Source of the DNA: Phoenix dactylifera
Taxonomy: Eukaryota > Streptophyta > Magnoliopsida > Arecales > Arecaceae
DNA: 64,000 nucleotides
NCBI RefSeq assembly: GCF_009389715.1
Contig: NC_052405.1
Coordinates: 8,845,194-8,909,193, forward strand
Direction: 5' to 3'
In this document: positions 13,401 through 22,723 of the stretch, piece after piece
Layout: each line of letters begins with the position of its first letter
Numbering within the stretch: position 1 is the stretch's first letter
Notes under the pieces: generated by a model
Databases searched by the model: none
Told to the model about the DNA's origin: nothing
What the model saw: the letters and a program-made list of their open reading frames with translations, nothing else
Made by a program: the position numbers and the translations under genes

Positions 13401-15101
13401 ATTCAGATATCTGAAAAAATAAAGAAAACCTTTTAAGTTGGTTCTACAAAAGTCAACACAGATCAAATGCTCCTTCTGGTCCAACCCCAACCTTGCTAGG
13501 GTTGCTCTTGCTCATGACGCTAGAAGTGTTTCATTCACATAACACAAATATATTGTGATAAATGCAGGAAATGCTCCATGAATACCAATGTTTAGATCAA
13601 TGATTTACCTCTCACCAGTGGGCACTAGGATGAAAAAGAACACCAGCAGTAAAATTTTGCTAGAAAGCAAGTGTGAAATAAGATGCACCAATTATCATCA
13701 ATATCATACAGTAAAATGGTACTTAAGAAGAAGAAAAAAATAGAAGGAAAAGAAGAACTCTACCTCCTATCTTTCCTTGAACCAGCTCACTGCGGGGCAC
13801 ATTCAACAAATTTGCAATCCCAGCACTAAATTTGTACCTCCAGCTTGATAACAGTTTGAATAAATTATGCATCTCTATGGACTCCCAATCAGGATAACAT
13901 TCCTGGAGATGATGTGATTTCTTTCCATCCATGTTTCACACCAGGTAGTATGATATATGATTAATCATGAATTCTTGATTCTAGAGTCCAACCTGATTTA
14001 GGTCAAAGTCACACTTCTGTTTCACTGCAGCATGTCAAGGCTCCTCTATCAAAACTACAATGAAGAAGAAAAACAGACTATCTTCCTCCTCAAAATGGCC
14101 AGTAAATTCCCAGCATTTTCAACGTGTAACGCATTTGAAATGTACAGAGCAAATACAGAGACTAACTACAGAACCCCTTCAGCGCCCCCATGTCAACCAC
14201 CTAGTCACCATGCCAAACTTCTATTTTGACCATGGAAATCATGGTCGAGATCCTCTGCATCACCCAATTTTTCACCGACAAGACTCTATCCTATAGCACA
14301 CCACCAATCCTTTTACATCAATTATGTCTCTTAATCAATTCATATTATTAAAAGCATAGGACATAAGACCCTTAAATACAATCCACTTCAACACATGTCA
14401 AACCAAAACTTTGCTTTATTCCCTGTATCACTATCAATATCACTATACACTCAAAGAATTCTTTGACTCTCAAGATATCATCACAAATCACCAAGAGCAA
14501 GAAAAAAGCATTCCCTTTATAACCTCCCCTCTTTCAGAAGTTCGTATTCTTGAATACTTTTACCTTGCATGTCATTGTTCATCTTCTTAAAACTCCTAAT
14601 CCTTGTAAATTTTTTTATCTCAAATAGACACAGAGTTCAATAATATAGCATGTTAGAATCTTGATTAAAGGTTTCTTTTTTTTATTTTTGGTTGGTAAAG
14701 ATCGAAATTTTAATAATAAACTCATCAGCAGAAAGTGATATCCAGTTTCAACAGGAACTAGAAGATTCTTAGCCATAATCGATATGAATCATCTCAATAT
14801 ATCCTTACATAGTTTCATAAAGCAAAGCACAAGATCGAGAAAAAAGAGAACATAAATTCTCCGAGAATTAGAAAGAAAAACTACCATCTTTGGGAATTCT
14901 CTGCGATGCTCCGCCGATGCCACGCTGGAGAGCGAAGGAGACGAATCTGGGCCTCCTCGTGCCGGCGGATCCTCCTCTTCCCCTGGCGGCGGGGAGGGGG
15001 AGAGACGGATAAGGCGGCCGCCGCCTGTTAGTGATCTCGGAGGGATTGGGAGCGCCCACGGGGATGGGGAATTTGGAGGAGATTAGGGCAAGATGTTCCA
15101 T
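953..15101 (-). CDS. TIC40: TIC40, chloroplast inner-envelope import co-chaperone (3' end off the window)
   Basis: TIC40 is anchored in the chloroplast inner envelope and couples TIC110 to the stromal HSP93 chaperone during protein import. I traced 13 exons: 15101-14885, 12813-12696, 12507-12450, 12323-12294 (micro-exon, acceptor tentative), 11407-11131, 10027-9945, 9856-9793, 8380-8302, 5473-5433, 5275-5230, 4150-4056, 1182-1079 and 1000-953. Phases agree throughout, giving about 420 residues; Arabidopsis TIC40 has 447. Residues 1-72 look like a transit peptide (MEHLALISSKFPIP, then Arg/Ser/Pro-rich). A membrane segment (SPLFWIGVGVGLSALFSV) lies near 113-131, followed by RYAMQQAF and the PFPFPFPAAP linker. 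The Hip/Hop/Sti1-like part carries EALEKMMEDPTVQKMVYPYL, LQNPQYRQQLQDML, and finally IGLTPEEVISKIMANPEVAM with SIAKYQNDKE. The remaining C-terminal exon (about 14 residues in the family) was not found at 1-952 and should lie to the left. Confidence 0.93.
1908..1972. repeat. 32-bp tandem duplication
   Basis: CATTATATAGAATTTT followed by a CATCAATCAA tail occurs at 1908 and again at 1940. Confidence 0.75.
2957..3745. mobile_element. GC-rich non-autonomous DNA-transposon-like insert in a TIC40 intron
   Basis: A GC-rich block sits abruptly in AT-rich intron. Its edges look like imperfect inverted repeats: GTTTTAAAAGACTGTAGG on the left against GTTTTAAAAAGTAGGCTAGG read inward from the right. Both subterminal zones carry CGCCTAGGCG/GCCTAGG-type motifs. 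The middle is rich in CAG/CAC repeats, which makes long but low-complexity open frames on both strands (97 and 144 residues) that I do not regard as genes. No target duplication could be defined. Confidence 0.45.
4413..4540. repeat. (CA)n microsatellites
   Basis: Two CA runs, about 4413-4438 and 4519-4538, separated by about 80 bases that include GCATGCATGCATGCAC. They lie in a TIC40 intron. Confidence 0.85.
4965..5165. repeat. diverged tandem duplication in a TIC40 intron
   Basis: About 90 bases starting near 4967 (GTGTAGATTTGCA ... CATATTAAGAAATAA ... TTTGAGATCACT ... AAGCATATTA) recur near 5075 with the same order of motifs and scattered changes. Confidence 0.65.
7345..7510. repeat. TACA/TACG/TA microsatellite tract
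   Basis: A compound tract of TACA and TACG tetramers flanks a (TA)n run at about 7400-7422, then returns to ACATACAT-type repeats. The open frames here (IYIYIY, YVCMYV) are products of the repeat. Confidence 0.85.
8706..9490. mobile_element. GGTAC-rich repetitive element in a TIC40 intron
   Basis: From CCAAGGTTTTAAATAC (about 8709) onward the sequence is full of variants of GGTACC, GTACCG, CGATACC and CCATACC on both strands, unlike the surrounding intron. A shorter region with the same style occurs at 55489-55740 and also begins with ACCAAGG. Repeats of this kind in plants are usually non-autonomous DNA elements. The right edge, near 9480-9490, is a guess. Confidence 0.45.
9546..9635. repeat. 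45-bp tandem duplication
   Basis: TCATAATCTTTTAAATATRAATAAA followed by YTGCARAAGGA occurs at 9546 and again at 9591, a period of 45 bases with a few substitutions. Confidence 0.75.
12017..12160. repeat. diverged 92-bp-period duplication in a TIC40 intron
   Basis: A block running CATGATTTCAGGCTTGTC, then CTACAAAGGGAAACAC and TTAGCA, starts near 12018 and recurs near 12110 with few changes. Confidence 0.7.
12294..12323 (-). other. TIC40: candidate 30-nt micro-exon of TIC40
   Basis: The exons at 12507-12450 and 11407-11131 are both in phase 0, but joining them directly loses the residues that follow the membrane helix (Arabidopsis VTSNLKK before YAMQ). A short stretch encoding VTPFQK with a good donor (AAG then GTATG) lies between them. 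The only AG giving a length divisible by three makes a 30-nt exon (SSVLVTPFQK). The acceptor has a poor pyrimidine tract, so the 5' edge is tentative. Confidence 0.5.
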
Positions 15102-15260
15102 TTCTTGAAACCCTAACCCTTAGGGTTCTCTGAAAAAGCCCTAAGATTTCTCCCCTTTCAGAAGGTGAGCGGGGAGACGAAGTACACTTCGAAACGTCGA
15201 CGGGTGATGATAAATTGGAAGCTTTATTCCTCAAATACCCCTCGCACGTTGATTTCACGT
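15102..15260 (-). promoter_or_regulatory. TIC40 5' leader and proximal promoter with telo-box palindrome
   Basis: Immediately upstream of the TIC40 start (15101) the plus strand reads AAACCCTAACCCTTAGGGTT at 15108-15127, a telo-box (AAACCCTA) with an inverted partner, and AAGCCCTAAGA follows. Telo-boxes near transcription starts are known in plants from genes active in dividing tissue. The region is GC-richer than the spacer beyond 15270. No TATA box is obvious. Confidence 0.45.
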
Positions 15261-16063
15261 GGTACGTGCCATCTTAATTTTTAAATCATTAAAATGAAAT
15301 TACACTTTAACCCATCATATTTTCATCCTTTTACACATAGTCCTGCTCTCTTTTAAATTTTTTAATTTGTTTCCTTAACTTTCAACTTATGATAACATCA
15401 TCCCTCTATCTTCCCTCCCCAATTGGATTTATTAAAAAAGCTGCTAAAAATATAGAAATATCGGTGTACATGATGGAATACTAAATATAGTTAGCAAAAA
15501 TGAAGATATTTTTTTTGATACATAAATATGAAAATACTATATACATGACATAATTCTAAGTATAGTTAGCGAAAATGTTTATGTTTAAAATTATAGGCAA
15601 GTTTAGTCTTAGATTCATAATATTTAATAATAGATCCGACCCAATTATAGTTAGCACGAAAGAACAACTTTCATACATCAAATGAATCCGACACCATGAC
15701 AACTTAAATTCAGCATTAAATCTATATTCTCCAATACTACATAAATCCAACATTAAAACAACTTAAATCCCACATCAACATGACTTAGGAAAGAAACATG
15801 AAAAAAAATGAGATTATACAACAAATAAAGTGCTAATTAATAAAGTTTTAAAAACCCAACGTCGTATCCATTGGGAAAATAATAATATAATCTTAAAAAT
15901 TTTAAACTTCCACCTTCTAAAAGAAATTGAAATCTTGATTAGTAATTAGATTATTCAATCTACCTCTCCTCCGCATCAAACATTTTAAATATATGTAAGT
16001 TTTAAATATTTGCTTACCAAAATATCTAGTTTTTCATCGAAGTCCCCCATCATCCTACTAAAT
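15261..16063. other. AT-rich spacer, no gene seen
   Basis: Beyond the TIC40 promoter the sequence turns strongly AT-rich with stops in all frames. I see no coding region, RNA gene or bounded repeat. Confidence 0.6.
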
Positions 16064-16066
16064 GTC

Positions 16067-16453
16067 TTTTTTTTTTTTTTTTGCTGAAAACGGGTACTTC
16101 ATACAGTGCGTGTATGAATACACCCAATAAGATCAAAATACAAAAACTCACGGAGTGCCAATGGCAATTCCCCTCTCCGACCAAAGGGCATATCTCGAAT
16201 GGTTGGCCGCGTAGGCAGTCACCCAATCGGCCGCCCCATTGGCCTCCCTAAATACATGTTTGGCCTGGATGGCCCCCCCATCTCTCATCATCATCACAAT
16301 GTCGTGGATCAAGGGGTGGTCTGTGCCCTCACCCCTCGACCCCCTTTGAATCTATCCGATGACAGTGGCCGAGTCGCCCTCCAGAATAATCGAGCTGGCC
16401 CACAGTACCACCCACGCATGTCGAAGATCCGCCCAGGCTGCACGTAGCTCTTT
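16067..16453 (-). pseudogene. 5'-truncated LINE relic: RNase H domain with poly-A tail
   Basis: Read on the minus strand, 16453-16148 encodes a plant LINE-type RNase H domain: KELRAAWADLRHAW, then SIILEGDSATVIG, IQRGSRGEGTDHPLIHDIV, HVFREANGAADWVTAYAANH and SERGIAIGTP with a stop. ILEGDSATVI and REANGAADW(V)T are the hallmark motifs of the RVT_3 family at the end of plant non-LTR ORF2. An in-frame TAG at 16354-16352 replaces the tryptophan expected before IQ. A T-run at 16067-16082 is the element's poly-A tail read from the other strand. The copy is truncated, stop-broken and inactive. Confidence 0.85.
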
Positions 16454-18258
16454 CATCGATCAAACATTTAGACTATCTCGAGTGTCTCATCTATTTCACA
16501 TGGGATGGAAAAAGGAATGGAATCACTTAATCATAGGATTAAATATTTGATCGACAATTGACGGATCAAAAGAAGAATCAAGATTAAGAACCCTTAGAAA
16601 AGAACGGTATGCATGTCTCGATAATCATAAAGTGAGATTAAATAGAAGTGAAAAATATATAAATCTAGCTCACATCAATACTTATCCGTCTCCTTGATTT
16701 TTTCAAACTATCACCATTTTAAAAGAGAAACTTCTCTTGCATTTTTTGCATGGCATGCCATATGATCTAGCTTATGATCTTATGGAAATCACATGCCACT
16801 ATGGCTTGCAGGGGGCAGCCCGAAAAGCCTTAAGGCCCGACCCTGAAAAAATCTGGTACGCCATGGAGTGGCTCTGAGCCCAGCCCAGCCTGAAATTATT
16901 TTGGCCAGGCTTAAGCCTAAGATCTAAAGGCTCTTTTTTTTTGGCTAGTCTTTAGGAGTTCTACCATTAGGAGTTCTCCTTTATGAGTTAAGATAATAAT
17001 CATTGCTTAGTGGAAGTAGCAACTGTTATTTGATCTTTTACACTGCATACACTTTACACTTGGAAGCACTACTTTCAGTAACAAAGAAAACATTATTTAT
17101 GTTTATATCTTTTAAATAGATGTTAATTAAGAATATTCTGATGCGAGAAATGATTATGCTAAATGATATTACTTCACTATTACCACCTTTAATGTCTTGT
17201 TGTGATGATTACTAGAGCTTTTACTTTTTCTCCACAATCATCAAACAAAAAGCCAGGGCTAGACTTGACAAAAGTAATGGAAAGATTACATCAACATAAA
17301 TCATTGCAGAACTCTTGTTTGAGACAAAACCCAACTATTGTCAGTGTTAACATGATCAAGGACAGCTCCAGCAAAGAAATTATCCCAGAATTTAACCTCA
17401 TCATCTCAAATGATCTTTTCTCACTGTTGATTCTTGATTTGTAAACTCTTATCACTAATAGAAGACAGAGTCGTGACCCAAATTAGTTTTGTTTGGTCGG
17501 CAGCGGCAGAACTCATTTATAAGCCTCATGGTCCGAATATAGGCATACGAGAACTAATGGATCCACGGTTGGATCCAAATATTTCACAAAACAGAAAGAA
17601 AATTCATGAAGTTGTCAATATTTAGGGGTCATGGCATGACCTTTTCCATGACTCTTAAATGATCTGTCTTCAATTTGTCCAGCAACTTGGAAATCCTTCC
17701 TAAGTAGGTTGAGCTCGGCGACATAAACACATTCCAAGGTGTCTCATAATCTCATAGTTTCAACTAGACCAACCCACTTTTAAGTCTAGAACCATATTGA
17801 TCCAGGCCAAGACGGTGGAACCTATTCTAAGGTCTTGGCCCTTGGGAAGGGAGAAAGGACCTGCATCTTGTATCTTGGCACGCTATTTTTGTTAGTGAAA
17901 AATCTTCAATAATATTTGTTGAAATAGGACAATTGTCACATCATCCATCTAAAAGACAAACCGCTCTTCTTCATCATCGTGACGTGACACACCGTGTATC
18001 ATGCTAATGGTATCTCTTCGTATTTGAAAAATGAAGAAGAGCCGCCCATCTTTGCGATAGATGATGCGGCAACTATCCACGATGGTATCATACTCTGCAG
18101 ATGCGCAAGTTGCACTGCATACGATCCGAGCTCATATTTGTTAGGGTATGTTTTGAAATTTTCTGCAATTTGGCAAGATAGGAGGGGGAGTGCCGAGGAA
18201 GGTAAGGAGCAAGCAAGTGAGGGTGTATTTAGGGTTTGCAGGGCCTAATCCCCTCATG
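16454..18258. other. spacer with decayed repeat remnants, no gene supported
   Basis: Contains a GC-rich patch at about 16805-16950 with CCCAGCCCAGCC/AAGCCTAAG-style motifs typical of decayed plant DNA elements. A frame at 17434-17625 ends IRELMDPRLDPN...HEVVNI, which vaguely recalls the C-terminal lobe of receptor kinases, but no other kinase motif is nearby. I call nothing else. Confidence 0.5.
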
Positions 18259-18266
18259 ATCAGAAG

Positions 18267-19475
18267 CAGGGGCGGCCCAATATATTTGGAGGCCCTAGGC
18301 GAACTCATTAGAAGAGGCCTTTTTTTATTATTATTTAAATAATAAATTTTTTTTGTTAATAAACTAAGTAACTACAATTACTTACTAACTCACCTGCCTC
18401 ACACAGTCACACTCACGGTGAACCGCCGATTCGAACCGGGGTCCGGGATCAGTGGGAGCCGCGATCAGTGGCCAGTGGGATTTGGGAAGTGGGAACAGGG
18501 GAGGAGGTCGGGAGGTGGGACCGTGGGAGGAGGTCGGGACTCGGGAACCGGGAACCCCGAGGAGCCGAGGAGGCCGGAGCGGCGGAGGAGCTAAGGAGAG
18601 GAGTAGAGGACGGGGTCACGGGAGGAGGTCGGAGCGGCGGAGGACCGTGGGTGGGGGCTTCCCTGGGCCGGGACTCGGGAGTCGGGACTTGGGAGGAGGT
18701 CGGAGACTCGGAAGTCGGAAGAGCCGAGGAGCCTGAGGAGGAAGTCGGAACTCGGAACTCGGAAGTCGGGACTCGGAACTCGGAAGACCTCGTCGCCTCG
18801 GTAGCCGCGGAGCCCGGAGGTCGGAGGAGCCGAGGACGGCGACTCGGAGTCGGCGAGGAGAGGACGGGAGGCCGGAGGCCCGGAGCTGAGGCCGGAGCTC
18901 GGAGCCGAGGAGGAGGCAGCACGGACTGCACGGAGTCACGGACGCACGGTGGACCGGAGCTCGGAGCCGAGGAGGAGGCAGCACGGACTGCACGGAGTCA
19001 CGGACGCACGGTGGACCGGAGCTCGGAGCCGAGGACGGCGACGTCGGCGAGGAGAGCTAGAGAGGGTTTTGCGCTCGTCGCTCTCACTCTGCAAGCTGAT
19101 TCTGCCGAGAACCGGAGAAGGTTCCGGCATTAAAAAGGCAGAGAAGGGGGAGAGAAGGGGGGAGCCGGGGAGGAAATGCCCGTTGGACTTGGCCGTTGCG
19201 TTGCCCGTTGCTTGTCGACGACTCGACAGCTCGACGTTGCCGGTAGACGTCGCCCGTCGCTAGTCCCCGTGACCCCGTCTGCTAGACCACAGACGCCACC
19301 GCCCACTCCCCGTCAGCCCGTCTGCAGCCTTTCACGTCGCCGCCCAAACCCACTCCCCGTCTGCAGACCTTTATGGAGGAATAAAAAAAAAAAAAACGTG
19401 GCTGGGTTGGGGGCCTTCCCTGGGCCGGGGGCCTTAGGCGACCGCCTCAGTCGCCTAAGGCTCGAGCCGGCAGTG
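18267..19475. mobile_element. complete non-autonomous hAT-type transposon, GC-rich interior
   Basis: The block is flanked by an exact 8-bp direct repeat, ATCAGAAG, at 18259-18266 and 19476-19483, the target-site length of hAT transposons. The left end begins CAGGGGCGGCCC. The right end read inward begins CACTGCCGGCTC, matching 8 of 12 positions. Both ends then carry a subterminal GGCCCTAGGCGA / GAGCCTTAGGCGA motif. These match plant hAT ends as I know them. No transposase is encoded. The interior, about 18420-19380, is very GC-rich and partly duplicated. An 11-bp-arm inverted repeat, CCTTAGGCGAC/GTCGCCTAAGG, sits near the right end at 19432-19460. Confidence 0.82.
18892..19035. repeat. 62-bp tandem repeat inside the hAT element
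   Basis: A unit starting CCGGAGCTCGGAGCCGAGG occurs at 18892, 18954 and, in part, 19016. The first two copies are essentially identical, so the duplication is recent. It explains the repeated peptide blocks in the long open frames here. Confidence 0.9.
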
Positions 19476-19806
19476 ATCAGAAGAGACCTCTTTCCTTTCC
19501 TTACCCAGTGCCTTTTCTTTCCTACCGATCCCATCACATTTCCAAACAGACCCTTGGAAGGTCCAGCATAATTGGCGAGGATTTGAAAGCAAAACAATAT
19601 TTCCAAGCACAGGCTTTTATTACTTTCTTCATGTGACTATGGGTTTTTATGTGTGAATGATGGTTTGTCTCAATGATCATACTCCTCTGCTTAGCAATCA
19701 GAGTTTCTAATTAGGGTCTCATGTAGTATATTTTCAAACATTTGAGACCAAGTAATTTAAGAAAACAAGCCATTATGCTCATATATATGTTATCTAATAG
19801 ATTCTC

Positions 19807-19843
19807 TCATCCATCCATCCATACATACATACATGCATACATA
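19807..19843. repeat. CATC/CATA microsatellite
   Basis: CATCCATCCATC passing into ATACATACATACATGCATACATA. Confidence 0.85.
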
Positions 19844-19884
19844 TATTGAGTTGCATCAAGGTGCACAAGCTTTAATTTTATAAA

Positions 19885-20358
19885 ATGAGAGGAGTATCAG
19901 AAACTATAGCTAGAGCGGCTATTTCAATAGCTGCATGCAAAATGCCAGATATGTTGAATCTACATTCTAAAGCTTGCCAACTAGCGTCTGAAATAGGTCT
20001 CTTCAAAATTTTGGATTGGACCTGTACCAATACCCTCTCGAGGGAAGATGAGATTGAACTCGAGAAGAAGAGGACACTAAAAATCAAGCTCATTTTATGT
20101 TCATCTTGCACTGAAATTGCCTGTGGGAGTGCTAAATCTACACAAGCACATGCGAACCTCAGCTACACCAATCTTAATGTATTGGTCCTACAAATACAGG
20201 ACATGGAGTCCTTGCTAAAATTTAAAGCGATAGGTTTCCGCCATGCATGGGTTCAAGCAGTTTTTGCATGGTATCCCACTATAAGAAACATCCCAGAGCA
20301 AGAATCATTTAAGATGACCATAGAACACATTCACAAGAAATTAGATGATAGTAAGTAG
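19885..20358 (+). CDS. unidentified 157-residue open frame (doubtful)
   Basis: An uninterrupted frame with ordinary amino-acid composition (MRGVSETIARAAISIAACKM ... EHIHKKLDDSK, with CSSCTEIACG in the middle). It is the longest unexplained non-repetitive frame in the spacer. I do not recognise it: no signal peptide, membrane segment or familiar motif is visible. It starts soon after a microsatellite, with no promoter evidence. It may be one exon of a decayed gene, a transposon remnant or chance. Confidence 0.2.
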   Translation: MRGVSETIARAAISIAACKMPDMLNLHSKACQLASEIGLFKILDWTCTNTLSREDEIELEKKRTLKIKLILCSSCTEIACGSAKSTQAHANLSYTNLNVLVLQIQDMESLLKFKAIGFRHAWVQAVFAWYPTIRNIPEQESFKMTIEHIHKKLDDSK

Positions 20359-20479
20359 ATTAAAGAATGCAAAAGAAATATATATTTTTATAACATAAGC
20401 AAAAGAAATATTTTTCTACTATATTATTAGTATGTCACGGAAGTATATAAATTGGTTTCTACAAAATACAAATTTGATG

Positions 20480-20990
20480 TGGCGGAAAATAAGCATAATC
20501 TTGTGGGATGATCAGATTAGTTAGTCCACCTCAAAACTGATGTGGCAATCAGGATATACTCTGCAACTCTTTGATGTAATTGGGCCAAGTCAATTCTGAC
20601 CGACTTAAAAGTCAAATCGAGCAGACTAAAAGCGGCCAGCCTTCGATATAACACATCACCCGACATACCTAAGACTAAAAGTGGCATCATATCCTAAGAT
20701 GGTTCTGGTGCAATCCTAGACGGTCACAATACATCCCTCGACAATTATAACACGATCCTAGTCCGTTACATCATGATTCGGAGGATATTGGAAATCCTAT
20801 GGCTATATGCTCAAAATCCCTACACAAAAAGTATGAGAACTAGAAGATTCTTTCCCTCTCTTATTCTGCAGCCATATTCCTTCTCTTTTCTAGATCAAAA
20901 ACTCCCTCTCTAACTCAAACATCGAAGACGATCCATATTAGCAATTCAAAGATCGATAGTAACAATATTTATATAAACTAGCATCACCTC
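20480..20990 (+). mobile_element. decayed LTR-like stretch, copy A
   Basis: Shares an ordered series of motifs with 26440-26940: GATGATCAGATT, TGTGGCAATCA, CCGACTTAAAAGTCAAATCG, GAGCAGAC, and a repeated CTAGACGGTCACAA/CTAGTCCGTTACA theme. This looks like an old LTR of the same family as the 26-kb copy. No coding part, primer-binding site or matched target duplication was found. Confidence 0.35.
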
Positions 20991-22058
20991 TCCCCTAAAT
21001 ATGTGAATTTCAAGTGTTTCTTGAAATATTTAATACAGATAATATTTCGGATTAGTTTTTCTCTGCCTTTCCCTCGCACATGCACAAAAAGATTAAAAAA
21101 AAAAAAAACTAGTAGTCAAGTAGGTCTTAGGATCATTTAGAACACAGTCTTCTCGATAAAAAGGTGATTCATCATCATCCCAACTTTATCATAAGATTCC
21201 TTCCCCCAAAAATAAAACTTAATTTGCCATGAGAATTGCGAGCTCATCCTTTCAAAAAAATAAAATAAAGTAAAATAAAAAGGAATTGTAAGTTCAAATC
21301 ATCAATCCCTTTCCTTCCTTTAATTCCTTTCCTACCTTCCAATGCGAGGTATTTGTTAAAATTCAACTCTTTAATCACATGGGGGCACCCTTAATTAAGA
21401 CCCATATTGGAGGTGCCTGAGTCCATTGATATTCCTGAGAAAGCATAATCTTTAAAGAACACACTCAAGGTCAAACAATGCTCTCTCTCTCTCTCTCTCT
21501 CAAGAGTCATGCAACTAAGTAGGTCCAAAACAACTATACAATGGGATTATAGACCGAAATCATGCAAAAAACCCTTCCACTAATCTTTGTCGCAATATAA
21601 CAAAGTACTCCTTTGGAGGCCTCTACCAATGAAACCAATAGGTCTTTTCTTTAAAAGTAAAAGGAAAATCTTGGATTTGAGTGCTTAGGATCTAACTTTT
21701 TTTTTTCTTTTATACCTTTTTTCTCCCTTTGACACAATAGTACATTATATGCAATAATGTAGATTGAGAATGAAGTACATCATACTAGTTTTAAAGCAAG
21801 AAGTGAGTTTAGAGTATGGAGAAGAATTAAGCTTTTAAAACAAGGAAGGAGGTGAGATGATGAGATGCTTATCTTGTTGGGCTCTTGAGCCATGCCAATG
21901 GTCCATACTAGCACAGTGTAAGAGTACATGCGCACAGTTATTATTATAATTATGTAAGCTAGGTTATTGAATGGAGTAACTTGATCATAACAATCCTAAA
22001 TCATGATTGATCCCTCAAGATAAAGGCATTTGCCTTAATTACGAGCGATTAGTACATC
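20991..22058. other. spacer, no gene seen
   Basis: AT-rich sequence with a (CT)n run at 21481-21501. I see no coding or RNA gene. Confidence 0.6.
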
Positions 22059-22723
22059 CATCACTACACAAAAAAAGAACATTACCGACTCTTATTTGCC
22101 GACGCTTATTCCAAGCATCGGCAAAAAAATTTTTCCGTCAACATTTGCCGACGCTTTTTAAAAGCATCGGCTAATGACGACGCTTAAAAGCGTCGTCGAA
22201 GTTAATATGTAATTAATGACACTTTTAACGACGCTTTTTAGCGTTGTTAAATAACGCTCTGCACGGATGGAATGAAGGTACCGATCGAAGAGGTTGTTTG
22301 TATTTCTAAATGGTGGAGGAGAAGATGCAGACCGCAAATGGTATTTTTTTGGCAAATGGAAATTCGCGACGCTTTAAAGCGTCGGAAAATATTTTTTCCA
22401 CTGTAGCATAAGCGACGCTTTACCGACGCTTTGGAAAGCGTCGGGATGGTCTCTATCGACGCTTTTAAGCGTCGTTAATAGCAAAAAAAAGCGTCGCTAA
22501 TGTCCAAGTTTCTTGTAGTGCATGCGGACCACACCTATTGATAGATTAGACCCTCAAATCGAACTTTTCAGAAAGATCATCAATCACCTTTTCTATCATA
22601 GTAGATATCTTATTATCCAAGATTTGTCCCTACTGTTTTGGTCAGTTTTGCAAATTCTTATTCACTGTACTACCTTTAATATTATTTGTCTTTTTTTTTG
22701 AGAGAGAGAGAGAGAGAGAGAGA
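21481..22723. repeat. (CT)n at 21481-21501 and (GA)n at 22700-22723
   Basis: Two simple dinucleotide runs on either side of the CACTA-type MITE, with nothing coding attached to them. Confidence 0.85.
22062..22520. mobile_element. CACTA-type (CMC/EnSpm) MITE
   Basis: Begins CACTACACAAAAAAAGAAC and ends GTTTCTTGTAGTG, inverted CACTACAA-type termini. It is flanked by the 3-bp direct repeat CAT (22059-22061 and 22521-22523), the target length of CACTA elements. The interior is packed with inverted copies of CCGACGCTT/AAGCGTCG, the subterminal repeats where such transposases bind. It has no coding capacity. Confidence 0.9.

Noticed and set aside
13723-13932. Possible TIC40 exon encoding SELVQGKIGG
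   Set aside because: It looked plausible next to VVEKMGMQ, but its reading phase does not fit exon 1, while exon 1 joins the exon at 12813 in phase without it.
17434-17625. Kinase-like tail (RELMDPRL ... HEVVNI)
   Set aside because: Only one weak motif is present, with no catalytic motifs nearby and a stop right after it, so chance resemblance cannot be excluded.
18468-19133. 221-residue plus-strand and 160-residue minus-strand open frames
   Set aside because: They are Gly/Arg/Glu-rich or Ser/Pro-rich products of GC-rich repeats, open on both strands at once, and lie wholly inside the non-autonomous hAT element.
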